Below, in pieces: positions 1 through 9,640 of a stretch of DNA of 23,174 nt (position 1 is its first letter; every line of letters begins with the position of its first letter). The stretch covers positions 1-23,174 of the forward strand of contig VHZZ01026546.1 of NCBI GenBank assembly GCA_009801015.1. The letters are read 5' to 3'. Source of the stretch: Silene noctiflora. Lineage: Eukaryota; Streptophyta; Magnoliopsida; Caryophyllales; Caryophyllaceae. Position numbers and translations under genes: made by a program. Under the pieces are notes generated by a model. It searched no databases and was not told the DNA's origin. It worked only from the letters and a program-made list of their open reading frames with translations.

Positions 1-581
1 TGACTACAGATAAGATAATTACCTCCCTGAGGAGATCGACCCTACTTCCGCTAGCTGCCCAGTTAGTAGACCTAGGACTTTATTTTTGGTGCATAAACGA
101 CATGCATCACCCACCTTTTCGATCGAGTACCACCCACTCGATCGAGTCATGTTGACTCACTAGCTACCCGCATGCTTTAACTCAATAACCTTCGCATCAA
201 CTAACATATATATATATACTCATACATACAAAGACGCAACACTCTATTCACAAGCTCTATAAAGCCAACCATATCAATTATCATGTATCATAATATTCGC
301 CACACATTATCATATATACACCACCTTTCTTTCCACCACATCATTTATCCGCATCATATGTATTTAAACAACATTAACAATATGGCATCCATCATTCACA
401 TTACATCACTAATAAACACATAGTGATCCCATGACACCCCATTGTGACCGGTTCAAAGCTGTAGGGCGGTTTCGCGACTTTAGGACGTCTCCCAAGTCTT
501 TGCATTACCTCTATCAACTCCTACCCGGGTTCATTTTATTTTGAGTCACTAGATTCATTAGTTTTAGGTTCCAAAATCGTC
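1..581 (-). mobile_element. Element A: untranslated leader of an LTR retrotransposon, running off the left edge
   Basis: This stretch lies downstream, on the minus strand, of the primer-binding site of element A and is its 5' leader. I see no gag-like reading frame in it. It contains two close copies of a CGATCGAGT palindrome (about 118-150) like those in the element's own LTR. The gag and pol genes, if present, would be left of the window. The call rests on its position beside a clear LTR end and PBS, not on coding similarity. Confidence 0.6.
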
Positions 582-593
582 GCTCTGATACCA
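582..593 (-). other. Primer-binding site of element A (initiator tRNA-Met type)
   Basis: Read on the minus strand this is TGGTATCAGAGC, the standard complement of the 3' end of plant initiator tRNA-Met used to prime reverse transcription in many plant LTR retrotransposons. It lies 3 nt (AAG) after the LTR end TGTTACA, the usual spacing. It shows that the LTR at 597-1921 is a 5' LTR and that element A points left. Confidence 0.88.
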
Positions 594-596
594 CTT

Positions 597-1921
597 TGTA
601 ACACCCCCATATACCAAGGTGTCTTACCAAGACCAACCTAGGCATAGAAGTGTTACCATCTCGGTTACCCGAGGCAATGAATATCAAATAGACCATCAAA
701 AAACATATTTTAATAAATAAGTTAAACTGTTTACAAAGCCATAGTCAAAACTGTCTAACAAAAATACAACTGTTCCAAAAGGTCTAGCAACTAATGCTAA
801 TAAAACTCATATCACAGCGGAAGACTCTTCTAATCATCACGTGGTGACTCGACCCAGCTATCCCTCGCGCATCAACTCATACCTGCTCAATAAATGCTCA
901 CCGTCCCCAAATGGATCACCACAGTATTTAAAACAATTAAACGGGATCAGTTACTACATACATAAATCATGATACAAAAGGTACAACACTTCAACCACCA
1001 ACCTCGTCATATCTCCATACATCTGACTACACACTAAAGTGTGTAGCCCTGCCAGTAAGGGACCGCAGCCGTACCCATCAAATCTCCGCTCATTCATTCC
1101 GAGCGCAAAACCCATGTTCATTAATGTGCACATCCCCTTCTGTGGCGGGTTCCACAGAGGGCGCATGAAGGGCGTGAAGTCACTCCCGCAAGTGACTTCA
1201 CTCAACCGAGGACGCGCCTCGCGAGCCACAGACAACACAATCCAATCACATTATACAACACAATTATCCATACTATCAATATCAACCATAAACGCATAAC
1301 AATCAATCACCAACCACCTTACAAATATGTATACAATAACTGAGTAGAAAAACCCTACCTAAATAGCAAGTCACCACACACAATCAACTCAGCAATTAGA
1401 AACGTTCCTCTACGAAATCACCTTTTATAAACACATAATCATACAATTATAATCCAATATCAAAAATACCCTCAATTACTCCCAAGTCACCCAATTAGGG
1501 TTTAATCAAACTCAACGAAACAATATAAAAATGGTACACAGATCTTACCCACACAACGACGATTCAAATGGTATAAAGAACTCTGAAATCCGATAGCTCT
1601 AGCCCTTGGATTTGATAACAACGCGAAATAAAAGCACAAACTTACGTTCTCTCTTTTGAAGGATTTTTAGGAAAAGGTAAAAGTGATAAAGAATGACGGA
1701 AAACTTTTAAATAACATTCACGCGTTATTATCAAAGCCCGACTGAATAAAGCCGTAAGACAAACTTACTTGATCGAGTAAGTGACTTACTTGATCGAGTG
1801 CCACACGTACTCGATCGAGTACACAACAAACAGACCCTGATTCTAAATCACCCTTACTTACTCGACAGAGTAAGTCCTACTCGATAGAGTAGCCAAAGAC
1901 NCAGAAAACCGTAGTATTACA
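597..1921 (-). mobile_element. Element A: 5' LTR (Ty3/gypsy, family 1)
   Basis: On the plus strand it starts TGTAACACCCCC and ends GTAGTATTACA, so it has TG/CA ends and imperfect terminal inverted repeats. It is strongly similar along its length to the LTRs at 1929-3402 (inverted), 4442-5665 (inverted) and 20738-22192 (same orientation). A PBS just left of it marks it as a 5' LTR on the minus strand. A cluster of about five TACTCGATCGAGTA-like palindromes lies near its minus-strand start (about 1766-1893). One N is present at 1901. The plus-strand bases to its right, GGAAG, are the likely target duplication. Length is 1325 bp. Confidence 0.87.
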
Positions 1922-1928
1922 GGAAGAC
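1922..1928 (+). other. PPT remnant of element B, including the probable target duplication of element A
   Basis: The seven bases GGAAGAC between LTR A and LTR B equal the last seven bases of the polypurine tract before LTR C (AAAGAGGGAAGAC, 4429-4441). They are therefore the end of the internal region of element B. GGAAG is also the predicted 5-bp target duplication of element A, which would have inserted into the PPT of B. Confidence 0.65.
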
Positions 1929-3402
1929 TGTAATACCTCAGGTATTATGGTCTTTGAGTACTCCATCGATTATGGGGTACTCTGTCGAGTAAGTTATGTG
2001 CATGTTCTTGAAGGGTCTTGTTTGTTAGTTACTTGACCGAGTTCGGGGAACTCGATCGAGTAGAGGCTACTCAATCGAGTACGTTAGTTACTCAATCGAG
2101 TAACTGCGTTGTTACGGGTTTGTGTTCGGTTTGATTTTAAAGAAAAGAGGGGTTTTATAATGTTTCGTCATTTTCTTAAAATCAGTTTCATTTCACATCT
2201 TTTCACCAAAAGGAGAACTCTAAACTACGTTGCATCCTCTCTTCTCTTTATTATCAAATCAAGTGGCAAAAGTGCATAACTTTTAGAGCTTTTCATAAAG
2301 TTGTGATCGTCGTATCGTGGGTAAGATCCTTATGTCGTTTTTATGTTGATTCAGTAATTTTATTTAAACCCTAATTGGGTAGATTGGGTGTTTTGGGGAT
2401 TTAATGGTTGCGTAGATTGTAATTTGATGTTTATTATATAGGAGGTGCCTTCGTACAAGAGAGATTCTGATTACTTGCACTAGCCTTGTTATTTCCGTCT
2501 CAGGTAGGGTTTCCCTACTCAATTATTGTGTAATTGGTTAAGGTGATGTGGTGATATGAGTATGATTATGATTATTATGGTATTGTTTGATATTGGCATG
2601 TTAATCAGTTTTATAGATGATTGTTGTTTTTGAATATGGTTCGCGAGGTGCACCCTTGGCTGAGTGGAGTCATTTGAGGGAATGGCTTCACGCCCTTATT
2701 CTCCCCTTATGGTTCCCGTCATAAGGGGGATGTGCACATTAATGATCATTGGGTTTTGCGCTTTATGGTTTTGAGCGGGGTTTTGGTGGTAAGGCTGCGG
2801 TCCCCACTGGCGGAGTGGTTTACCTGTTGCAACGGGTAAACTGGCAGGACTACACACTAGGTGTGTAGTCAGGTGTATGGAGTATTGTGGAGTTAGAAGA
2901 ATGTGATTCTAGTGTGTTGTGATCGTCTTATCTTATTATGCAGTAACTGACCCCGTTTATGTGTTTTAAAAAATGTGGTCATCCATTCGGGGATAGTGAG
3001 CAGTTGATTAGCAGGTATGCCTTGGAAAGCTCGCGTGTTGCTTCGGGATGGAGTCATCACTTGGTCCTTTAGCTAGTCTTCCGCTTAGCCTTATAATAGT
3101 TTTGGTTTCTAGTAGTATTGGTTTGAGACAGTTGTATCGTATTTTGCAGTTTTGGTTTTGAGATGTATGACTTAAACTATTTACACTTTAAATGTTGTTT
3201 CTTGATGGTCNTATTGGTTTGAGACAGTTGTATCGTATTTTGCAGTTTTGGTTTTGAGATGTATGACTTAAACTATTTACACTTTAAATGTTGTTTCTTG
3301 ATGGTCACTTTTGATATGCTATGCCTCGGGTAACCGAGATGGTAGCATCTTCATATGTTAGGGTGGCCTTGGTAAGGCACCTTGGTATGTGGGGATGTTA
3401 CA
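1929..3402 (+). mobile_element. Element B: 3' LTR (Ty3/gypsy, family 1)
   Basis: It starts TGTAATACC and ends GGGATGTTACA on the plus strand and is the reverse-orientation relative of LTR A. No PBS follows it (next bases AGTTGGG), and a PPT remnant precedes it, so it is a 3' LTR. Palindromes of the ACTCGATCGAGT type lie at about 1956-2105. The apparent 1474 bp includes a 95-bp duplication with an N at 3211, probably an assembly fault, giving a true length near 1378 bp. The predicted target duplication on the right is AGTTG (3403-3407); its partner should be left of the window. Confidence 0.83.
3116..3306. repeat. Exact 95-bp direct duplication split by one N (probable assembly artefact)
   Basis: Bases 3116-3210 and 3212-3306 read the same and are separated only by an N at 3211. 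The related LTRs A, C and D have a single copy of this segment. An unresolved base between two identical ends is what is left when overlapping contig ends are joined without being merged. Confidence 0.8.
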
Positions 3403-3995
3403 AGTTGGGCAGGACTCATGCGAGTTGAGCATTAAGGCTGATTCTGGAGCACAACTCGAGCGAGTTTTAAAGAGCTTGGGCGAGCTCAGGTCCATCTCGA
3501 GCGAGATGAGCTGCCAGTTGAGCTTGAATCGTAAAACGGGCGTCATTTCCTCATCCGGACTCCTATTGGAGTGATTCAAAAGCCTAGACCACTTGATTTT
3601 AGACATTGTTCCATCTAGCATATTTTCAGGGCCAAGAAAGAAATTATTCATTTGGTTCCGAGCGATTTCCTCTTGTAATGGCTCCTTTATCGTCATTGTT
3701 TGAACAATAACTCGAGAGGAGTTTGCATCCAAACCATCTCAAATCTTGCTTTATTGACTAAGGCCTTTTAGTCTTGATCTCCTCTTTGATACTTGGTCGT
3801 TGGATGTTATCAATTTAGCTCCAAAATGCTCCATTTAAGCAAGGTTAGTGCTCTTCTCCTACCAAAGGCACCAAAACCTCATAGAATGGCAAATAGGAAG
3901 CTAAAGACAAGAAACAACCCTAATAATCACGTAAAAGCATGTGGAACGAGGCTAGTTAGAGGACTAAATGTGCATGAATATGAGCCACATCATCA
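3403..3995 (-). mobile_element. LTR E: partial LTR (Ty3/gypsy family 2, related to LTR F)
   Basis: The right end ...GCCACATCA corresponds to the end of LTR F (...GTCACATCA at 9640). About 250 bp before it (3744-3995) match 9394-9640 closely in the same orientation. Read on the minus strand it starts TGATGTGGC. The left part has a cluster of CTCGAGCGAG-type palindromes (about 3452-3512), as in F. It is cut on the left by LTR B. It abruptly replaces the reading frame of element C at 3996, so it is inferred to have inserted into the pol gene of C, with TCATC (3996-4000) as the right-hand target duplication. Whether it is a solo LTR or part of a full element cannot be seen. Confidence 0.72.
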
Positions 3996-4229
3996 TCTCA
4001 TGTACTAAAAGTTGAGAACATCGAGTTGGATGAGGCTTTGGCTTATGTGGAAGTGTCAAAGGAGATCTTGGATCGCAAAGTGCGCAAGACAAGGAATGGT
4101 AAGACAGTGTTGCTAAAGGTGTTGTGGACCAATCACAATGTCGAGGAAGCAGCATGGGAACCGGAAGAGGCAATGAAGGAACGCTATCCGCATCTTTTTG
4201 ATCAGGTATGTTTGGTTACGGGGTCATAG
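3996..4229 (+). pseudogene. 3' end of Ty3/gypsy pol (element C): chromodomain-like tail of integrase
   Basis: An open frame of 77 codons ends at TAG 4227-4229. It contains VENIELDEALAYVEV, then KEILDRKVRKTRNGK, KVLWTNHNVEEAAWEPEE and a final RYPHLFDQ. This is the familiar C-terminal end of plant chromovirus polyproteins (Tekay/Del type), where a chromodomain-like fold follows the integrase and is thought to guide insertion into particular chromatin. The frame remains open back to 3996 and reads SSHVLKVEN there, matching the usual linker before the chromodomain. It is cut at that point by LTR E, so protease, reverse transcriptase, RNase H and the integrase core are missing here and should lie to the left of the window. 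Confidence 0.85.
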
Positions 4230-4441
4230 CCTTATTCTTTTAAGGGAGGTAGGAGATGATCGCATGTGTTTTTAGTCAGTTTTGGGTACTGATTTAGGCT
4301 GTTTGAGCATGGTTTGAGTATAATGTGGTTACACTTTTGTATGTTTTCGAGTTGTTGAGTAGTATTATGGTTTTTGGTGGTTGTTTTTTACAGGTATGGG
4401 TTTGAACTCCGGGGACGATGTTCGTTTTAAAGAGGGAAGAC
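4230..4441 (+). mobile_element. Element C: 3' untranslated region ending in the polypurine tract
   Basis: About 200 bp between the pol stop codon and LTR C, ending in the purine-rich AAAGAGGGAAGAC (4429-4441), which primes plus-strand DNA synthesis in LTR retrotransposons. The PPT directly abuts the LTR start, as expected. Confidence 0.78.
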
Positions 4442-5665
4442 AGTAATAAATCGGGTTTCTGATCTTAGGATACTCGGTCGAGTATGGGGTACCCGGTCTG
4501 ACGAGTTTATTTTCTGTGGTTTTGATTAAGTGGTTAGAGAGATATAAAAGAGTGTGTTAATCAGTGTTAACCTTTTCATAATCACTTTTCACACAAACCT
4601 AAACTAAGTCTTGTGCTCTCTAATCACCTAATCATCTCCAAGGCTAGGGTTCAATCATTTTTGGGGTTTTGGCATCTATTTTCGCGTAGATCGTAATCAG
4701 TAAGTTTTGTACCTTGTTAATTCATTATTATGGTTATAATTATGCAAACCCTAATTGGGTGATTTGGGGTTTTTGGTAGATTATCATGTTATGTGCCTTA
4801 TATTGATTGATTGATATCGTAATAGGTGAGGACTTCGTAAAAGAGGCGTTATAACTTGTCTTGCTTGTGGTTTTCGTTGATTTATGATCGGGTAGGGTTT
4901 CCCTACTCACTTGATTGTATAATTGGTATAAGATGAGGTTGTGGTTGATTATTGGTGTTATTATCTTTGTGATTGAGATTATACTGTTGTTGGTTACTGT
5001 TGTGGGACCATTTTCGGGAGATGGTTCCAACCCCATGTTTGCCCCTTGTGGCTCCTGACACAATGGGGATGTGCACATTAATGATCTGGGTTCGCTCGTT
5101 GCGATGAGCGTGGATTAGGTGGTACGGCTGCAGTCCCCACTGCCGGTGTGGATTACCTGTTGCGATGGGTAATCTGGAAGGGCTACACACCTTGGTGTGT
5201 AGTCGGTTACTAGTTACCTTTGGAATTTGGAGGATGGTTACTACAGTTGGATTGGATTGTGTATTGGATTGTGTATGTATGATTTATTATATTTGTTATG
5301 CAGTTGCTGACCCCCTTATTGTTTTCAAATTTGTGGTCATCCATTTGGGGATGGTGAGCATTTGGTTTAGCCGGTATTGGATGTGGATGTAGCTCGCGGG
5401 ATATGGACGGGGCAGAGTCATCAAATATTCTTTAGCTAGCTTCCTCTATCGTCTTAAACTTTAGCTTTTCACTTTGTTTTCCTTTCTCGGAGTTGTATCA
5501 CAGTTTTGGTTTGGTTTTTAGTTGTATTTGATTAAACAGTTTTGTACTTTTAATAAACGTTCTATTATGGTCCATTTGATATATTTTACCTCGGGCAACC
5601 GAGATGGTAGCATTTCGATATGCTAAGGTGGTCCTTGGTAGGAACCTTGGAGTATGGGTGTTACA
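4442..5665 (+). mobile_element. Element C: 3' LTR (Ty3/gypsy, family 1), degraded
   Basis: It follows a PPT and ends GGGTGTTACA, with body similarity to LTR B in the same orientation (the GGTAGGGTTTCCCTACTC block, the GATGTGCACATTAATGATC block, and the CTCGGGCAACCGAGATGGTAGC block near the end). The start reads AGTAATA where the family has TGTAATA, so the first base of the TG terminus is lost. At 1224 bp it is shorter than A, B and D. It ends inside the gag of element F; GAATT (5666-5670) is the likely target duplication. It looks older than A, B and D. Confidence 0.83.
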
Positions 5666-6710
5666 GAATTGGAAGCTTCACTCATCTTGGCCATGGCCTT
5701 ATCAAACTTAAAATTCATGGTATCGATATGAGAACACATTTGGGCACTCAAGTCGGCAGTCAATTGTGTGACAGAGTCTACTCCATGTTTCCCTCCTCTA
5801 GTAGCTTTTCGTGGCCTACTATATTGAAAGTTTTGGACCGCCATCTCCTCAATCATGGCCCAAGTTTGGTTGTCATCCACTTTGATAAACCTTCCATTGG
5901 AACCCATATTAAGCATATTTCTTGAGTTTTCAAATAACCCGTTCCAAAATTGTTGGACTAAGAACCACTCGGTTAACCCATGATGAGGGTAAGATAGAGC
6001 GACAAGTAGCTTTGAATCTTTCTCAAGCCTCATATAGAGGCTTTTCATCTCTTTGCTTAAACCCAATGATTTGGGATCTAAGCATATTAGTCTTCTCGGG
6101 CGGGTAGAACGTTTTGTAAAAAGTAAGTGCTAGCTTCTTCCAAGAATCGATACCATGGGTAGTCTTGTCTAGACTCTTCAACCATTGTTTGGCGGTTCCG
6201 ATCAAGAAAAAAAGAAACAACACCCATCGAATTTGCTCTTGTGTTACCCCCGTTTCAAAAATAGCATCACAATAGTCACAAAAAGTTTTCATGTGAAGAT
6301 GTGGATCTTCACTAAGCATTCCTCCGAATTTGATTTCTCTCAACAAGTTGTATGAAAGTGGACTTCATTATAAAGTTTCCGGTTAAGTGAGTCGGTGTTG
6401 GAGTACCATTAGGTAGGTTCTCCTCGGTTGGTACGGAATGTGATGAGAATTTAAGCATGATTGGTTGTTTTTGTGGTTGGTTTGGTATTGGGTTGCCCTT
6501 TCCTTGTCTTGCAAAAGGATTGGTAAACTCAACTCTTTCCACTTGGATAACCCCTATGTCCACAAGTCCTTCAATACCTAAGTTAGGTTCCTCCGTTGTT
6601 GAAGTAGAAGAACTTCTAAAGGCTCTCCTTATACCTCTTAACGTTCTCTCAATTTCGTGATCAATAGGTAGGCGATTGTTTCGTAACCTCCTAGGCATGC
6701 AAAATATCAA
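5666..6710 (-). pseudogene. Broken gag gene of element F (Ty3/gypsy, Athila/Tat type)
   Basis: Three minus-strand frames together form one gag. From 6710 (Met; a second Met, MPRRLRNNRL, at 6698) comes a polar N-terminal part. From about 6346 comes the core retrotransposon gag domain (FGGMLSEDPHLHMKTFCDYC, then AKQWLKSL, TFYKTFYPPEKT). From about 6066 comes the C-terminal half (LSYPHHGLTEWFLVQQFWNG). These are typical gag motifs of the Athila/Tat lineages. Two frameshifts, near 6310-6346 and 6023-6066, break the gene. LTR C cuts it at 5666, so the gag end and all of pol are absent here. The protein would form virus-like particles in an active element; this copy cannot. Confidence 0.85.
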
Positions 6711-6833
6711 ACACTAGAAAAAAATTAGAATCACCTCGAGGAATTGACTTCCCCAAGGCAAAGAAAGACACAACTGAAAAGTAATAAATGATAACAATTC
6801 AACAATACATCGTCTCTGGCAACGACGCCATTT
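6711..6833 (-). mobile_element. Element F: leader with primer-binding site (6811-6830)
   Basis: On the minus strand, 6830 to 6811 reads TGGCGTCGTTGCCAGAGACG, close to the TGGCGCCGTTGCC site complementary to tRNA-Asp that I associate with Athila/Tat elements, with a C-to-T change. It lies 3 nt (AAA) from the LTR end CCCCATCA. The short leader from the PBS leads directly to the gag start near 6710. Confidence 0.75.
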
Positions 6834-9640
6834 TGATGGGGTTGGGTCGTCACGCCCCTATCAAACAATATTTATAAATCCAACTAACACTAGAAAGTGG
6901 TAAGTCGGAGTCGATCCATGGGACGGGTAATCAAAAGGTTATCAAATGCAAGTAGCTATGTCTTTGTGTCACAATTTGGGTTTGAGATGTAAACTAAACT
7001 ACTACAACAAAAATATAAACAAATAAAAAGGCAAGCAAATTGAGATGTAAACAAATGATTAAAAGCACTAGGGTGTCATGGGTTCCTAGGGGAATCATGG
7101 TACAATCACAAGAATGAGTCAAACAAACAATCGTTATTGTGTTGGCATCGAGTTAGTTTATGTTGATAGAGGTAAAAGTCGTCTTCCCTAATCAAAGTAA
7201 ACCTAAATTATACTAACAAAATAGCTAGTGATAAGTCAGGATCGAATCCACAAGGAGGCGGTGTAATCTACTTGTTATTGTCTAAGTTCGTCTTAAGGTA
7301 ACAGTTTAATGGGGGTTTGTTTGTTCGATTTCTATAAACTAATTGCAATAAAGTAAATAAGATGAAATCAATAATATAAAAGAAGTCTAGGGATCTGGTT
7401 CACTAGGTAGTCATTCAGGGGTAAGGTTTAATTCATTGACAGAGCAAACTATGTTGTTTAAGGTCATATGATCGGTCGACTCAAATATTCCCTTTAGATC
7501 TAAACTTAACATGCGGTCGCTATTATTAAGTCGGTCTATTCAATTATCGCAGCCTATACTAGTCTTAACCCGGTCGGTGAAAATCCTAGTTTATGCAACA
7601 CTAATTAATCAACTCTGATCAGTAATCAACTAATTAGATTTGGAACAATTAATTGAACAACAACAAGAAGCAATTTAACAATCAATTTCATTAATTAAAC
7701 CCCTTCTAACAACCTAGATTCCCATTCACCCTAGATTAACAATTTAGCTACTCATACTAATAATAATAACAACAATAATGAAGAAAGGCATAATTAAAGG
7801 CATAACTAAACAACAAGGATTGAAAGAGTAACAAAAAAGATTAAATAAAAATACCTTGAAGAATTGAAGAACAAGTGTGTAGATCTAAAAGTAATGCGCT
7901 AAAACTAGGTTTAAAGCTGATAATCTAACATCTAACGTCCTAAGCTGATAGTCTACTCTCCAACGTTCCTATTGTGTTTACAAAAACTGATATTTATAGT
8001 AGCAATTTAGGAAATAAGATAGCAAATAAATTAAGGAAAGTCCGTCTGCCAGCGGGAGTCCATACTCGGCCGAGTAATAGTGATACTCGGTCGAGTATGT
8101 CAGTCTTCGATTTTTCCAAAAGGCTTCCTGTACTCGGCCGAGTGCTTACATACTCGGTCGAGTACAGCTTCGTTTTCTTGACTTCTTCCTCTCTTTCTCT
8201 AGATATCCGTGTCATGCTTCGTGTATTCCTCTATGCCATTCCGCGGTGCTTCATTTCATTCTTTTGCTCCTCAAATGCATCAATTCTGCATTAAACACCA
8301 GATAGCGGCAGTAACAACATTCTAACATAAAAGGCATCTAAAAGACATATTCTAGCGCGAAATCCACACAAAAGGCAGTTAAAGGGAGGCATAAATGTAT
8401 ATATAAATATGACTCATCATATGTCTTACAATCCCTAGAGAAACTTAGGTTTCGGAGTCGAGTTGGTTTACTACAACGACTTCGTTCTCCCTATTCAACT
8501 ATATGCATGGTCTAACAATCCTTGAGTTGGTTTATATCTTACAAGTCTTGTTGAAAAGATAGAAAATCATGCTAGATTGTCAATCAAGGATTTCATCGAA
8601 CATAACATGTGCATAAGTTGAAAACACAACATACAATCACTCATATAAACTCATTAAGCATAGATCTAACCTATGATTACTCTCCTATCTCCCATTAACC
8701 CTAGCTATAGGACTACTAAGTGAGTACTAACATATCATCATGGCAAACATGTCATAAAATGGTATCAAACATCTTAACAAGTATAAACATGATGATAGAG
8801 TAAAACAATTAACAAAAGATTAAGTAAAAGGATTAAGTAAAGAGTAAAGGAATTATGCAAACATAAGATGAACAAAGGAAATGGAAGAATAATAGAAGAA
8901 AGTTTTGATTAATGATGAAGAGTTGTCAATTCTTCAATACAAACCCAAGAATCTTCAATTACCCAACTATATCTAAGATTGCTTGAACAATAATTAAGGA
9001 AGGGTTAAAATGTAATTAAGCTAATATAAACTAATGGAGTCCCTAAGATGGTGTTTCTATCTTATCCTTTTTCTTCTAATTACATGAGCTATTTATATCA
9101 AGTACAAGTTTTAGGGTTAACTAAGGGTACAAATGACGATTAGACCCCTTGAGGAAATCGAAAGCCTTGCTAGAGCTAGAGTAACTCGTGGGGCTCCTTG
9201 ATTTGCGTTGAAGAAGTCCTGCTGCTTGGCTCGCTCGAGCTGAGGGGAGCTCGCACGAGCTGGTGGTGAGCTCGCTCGCGCTGGGTAAAGCTCGCACGAG
9301 CTCTGCCTACTTTCTCTTTGCTTTAGCTTGGCTGCTACCTAAATCATGGGGGCTGGTCTGGACTCGTGAAGGCTCCTCTTCAATGCCCGAAAACTTGTTT
9401 TATTGACTAAGGCCTTTAGTCTTGGTCTCCTCTTCGATGCTTGGTCGTTAGATGCAATCAATTTAGCTACAAAATGCTCCAATCAAGCAAGGTTAGCGCT
9501 CTTCTCCTACTAAAGGCACCAAAAGCTCATAGAATAGCAAATAGGTAGCTAAAGACAAGAAACGACCCTACTAATCACGTAAAAGCATGTGGAACGAGGC
9601 TAGTTAGGGGACTAAATGCGCGTAAATACGAGTCACATCA
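6834..9640 (-). mobile_element. Element F: 5' LTR (Ty3/gypsy family 2), interrupted by solo LTR G
   Basis: On the plus strand it starts TGATGGGG beside the PBS and ends ACATCA at 9640. On the minus strand it therefore starts TGATGTGACTCG and ends CCCCATCA, with short TGATG/CATCA inverted ends. It contains solo LTR G with its duplication (1261 bp), so its own length is about 1546 bp. Its body (8860-9100 and 8425-8600) is clearly related to LTR H in reverse orientation. A cluster of CTCGCTCGAGC and CTCGCACGAGC palindromes lies at about 9223-9302. The bases after it, CAATT (9641-9645), are the predicted target duplication in LTR H. Confidence 0.8.
7164..8419 (-). mobile_element. LTR G: solo LTR with perfect target duplication TATGT
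   Basis: It starts TGATAG and ends CTCATCA, and is flanked on both sides by TATGT (7159-7163 and 8420-8424). With G and one TATGT removed, the LTR sequence of F rejoins smoothly. On the minus strand it starts TGATGAGTCATATTTATAT. It has no PBS, gag or PPT, so it is a solo LTR left after LTR-LTR recombination. Two pairs of TACTCGGCCGAGTA/TACTCGGTCGAGTA palindromes lie at 8062-8099 and 8128-8166. A TAAGTCAGGATCGAATCC motif at about 7232 is also seen near the matching end of F. Length is 1256 bp. Confidence 0.86.

Noticed and set aside
954-1299. Open frames in the LTRs of family 1 (954-1238, 1039-1299, 4740-5190, 20613-20882)
   Set aside because: They lie entirely in LTR sequence, occur in different broken forms in each copy, and have no recognisable protein features.
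1901-1901. A third duplication artefact at the N in LTR A
   Set aside because: No repeated sequence flanks this N; comparison with LTR D shows it is only an unresolved base.
597-3402. Reading A and B together as one inverted-repeat DNA transposon
   Set aside because: A has a PBS and B a PPT remnant, both ends have TG/CA and the outer flanks (CACTT and AGTTG) are not direct duplicates. Two LTR elements explain it better.
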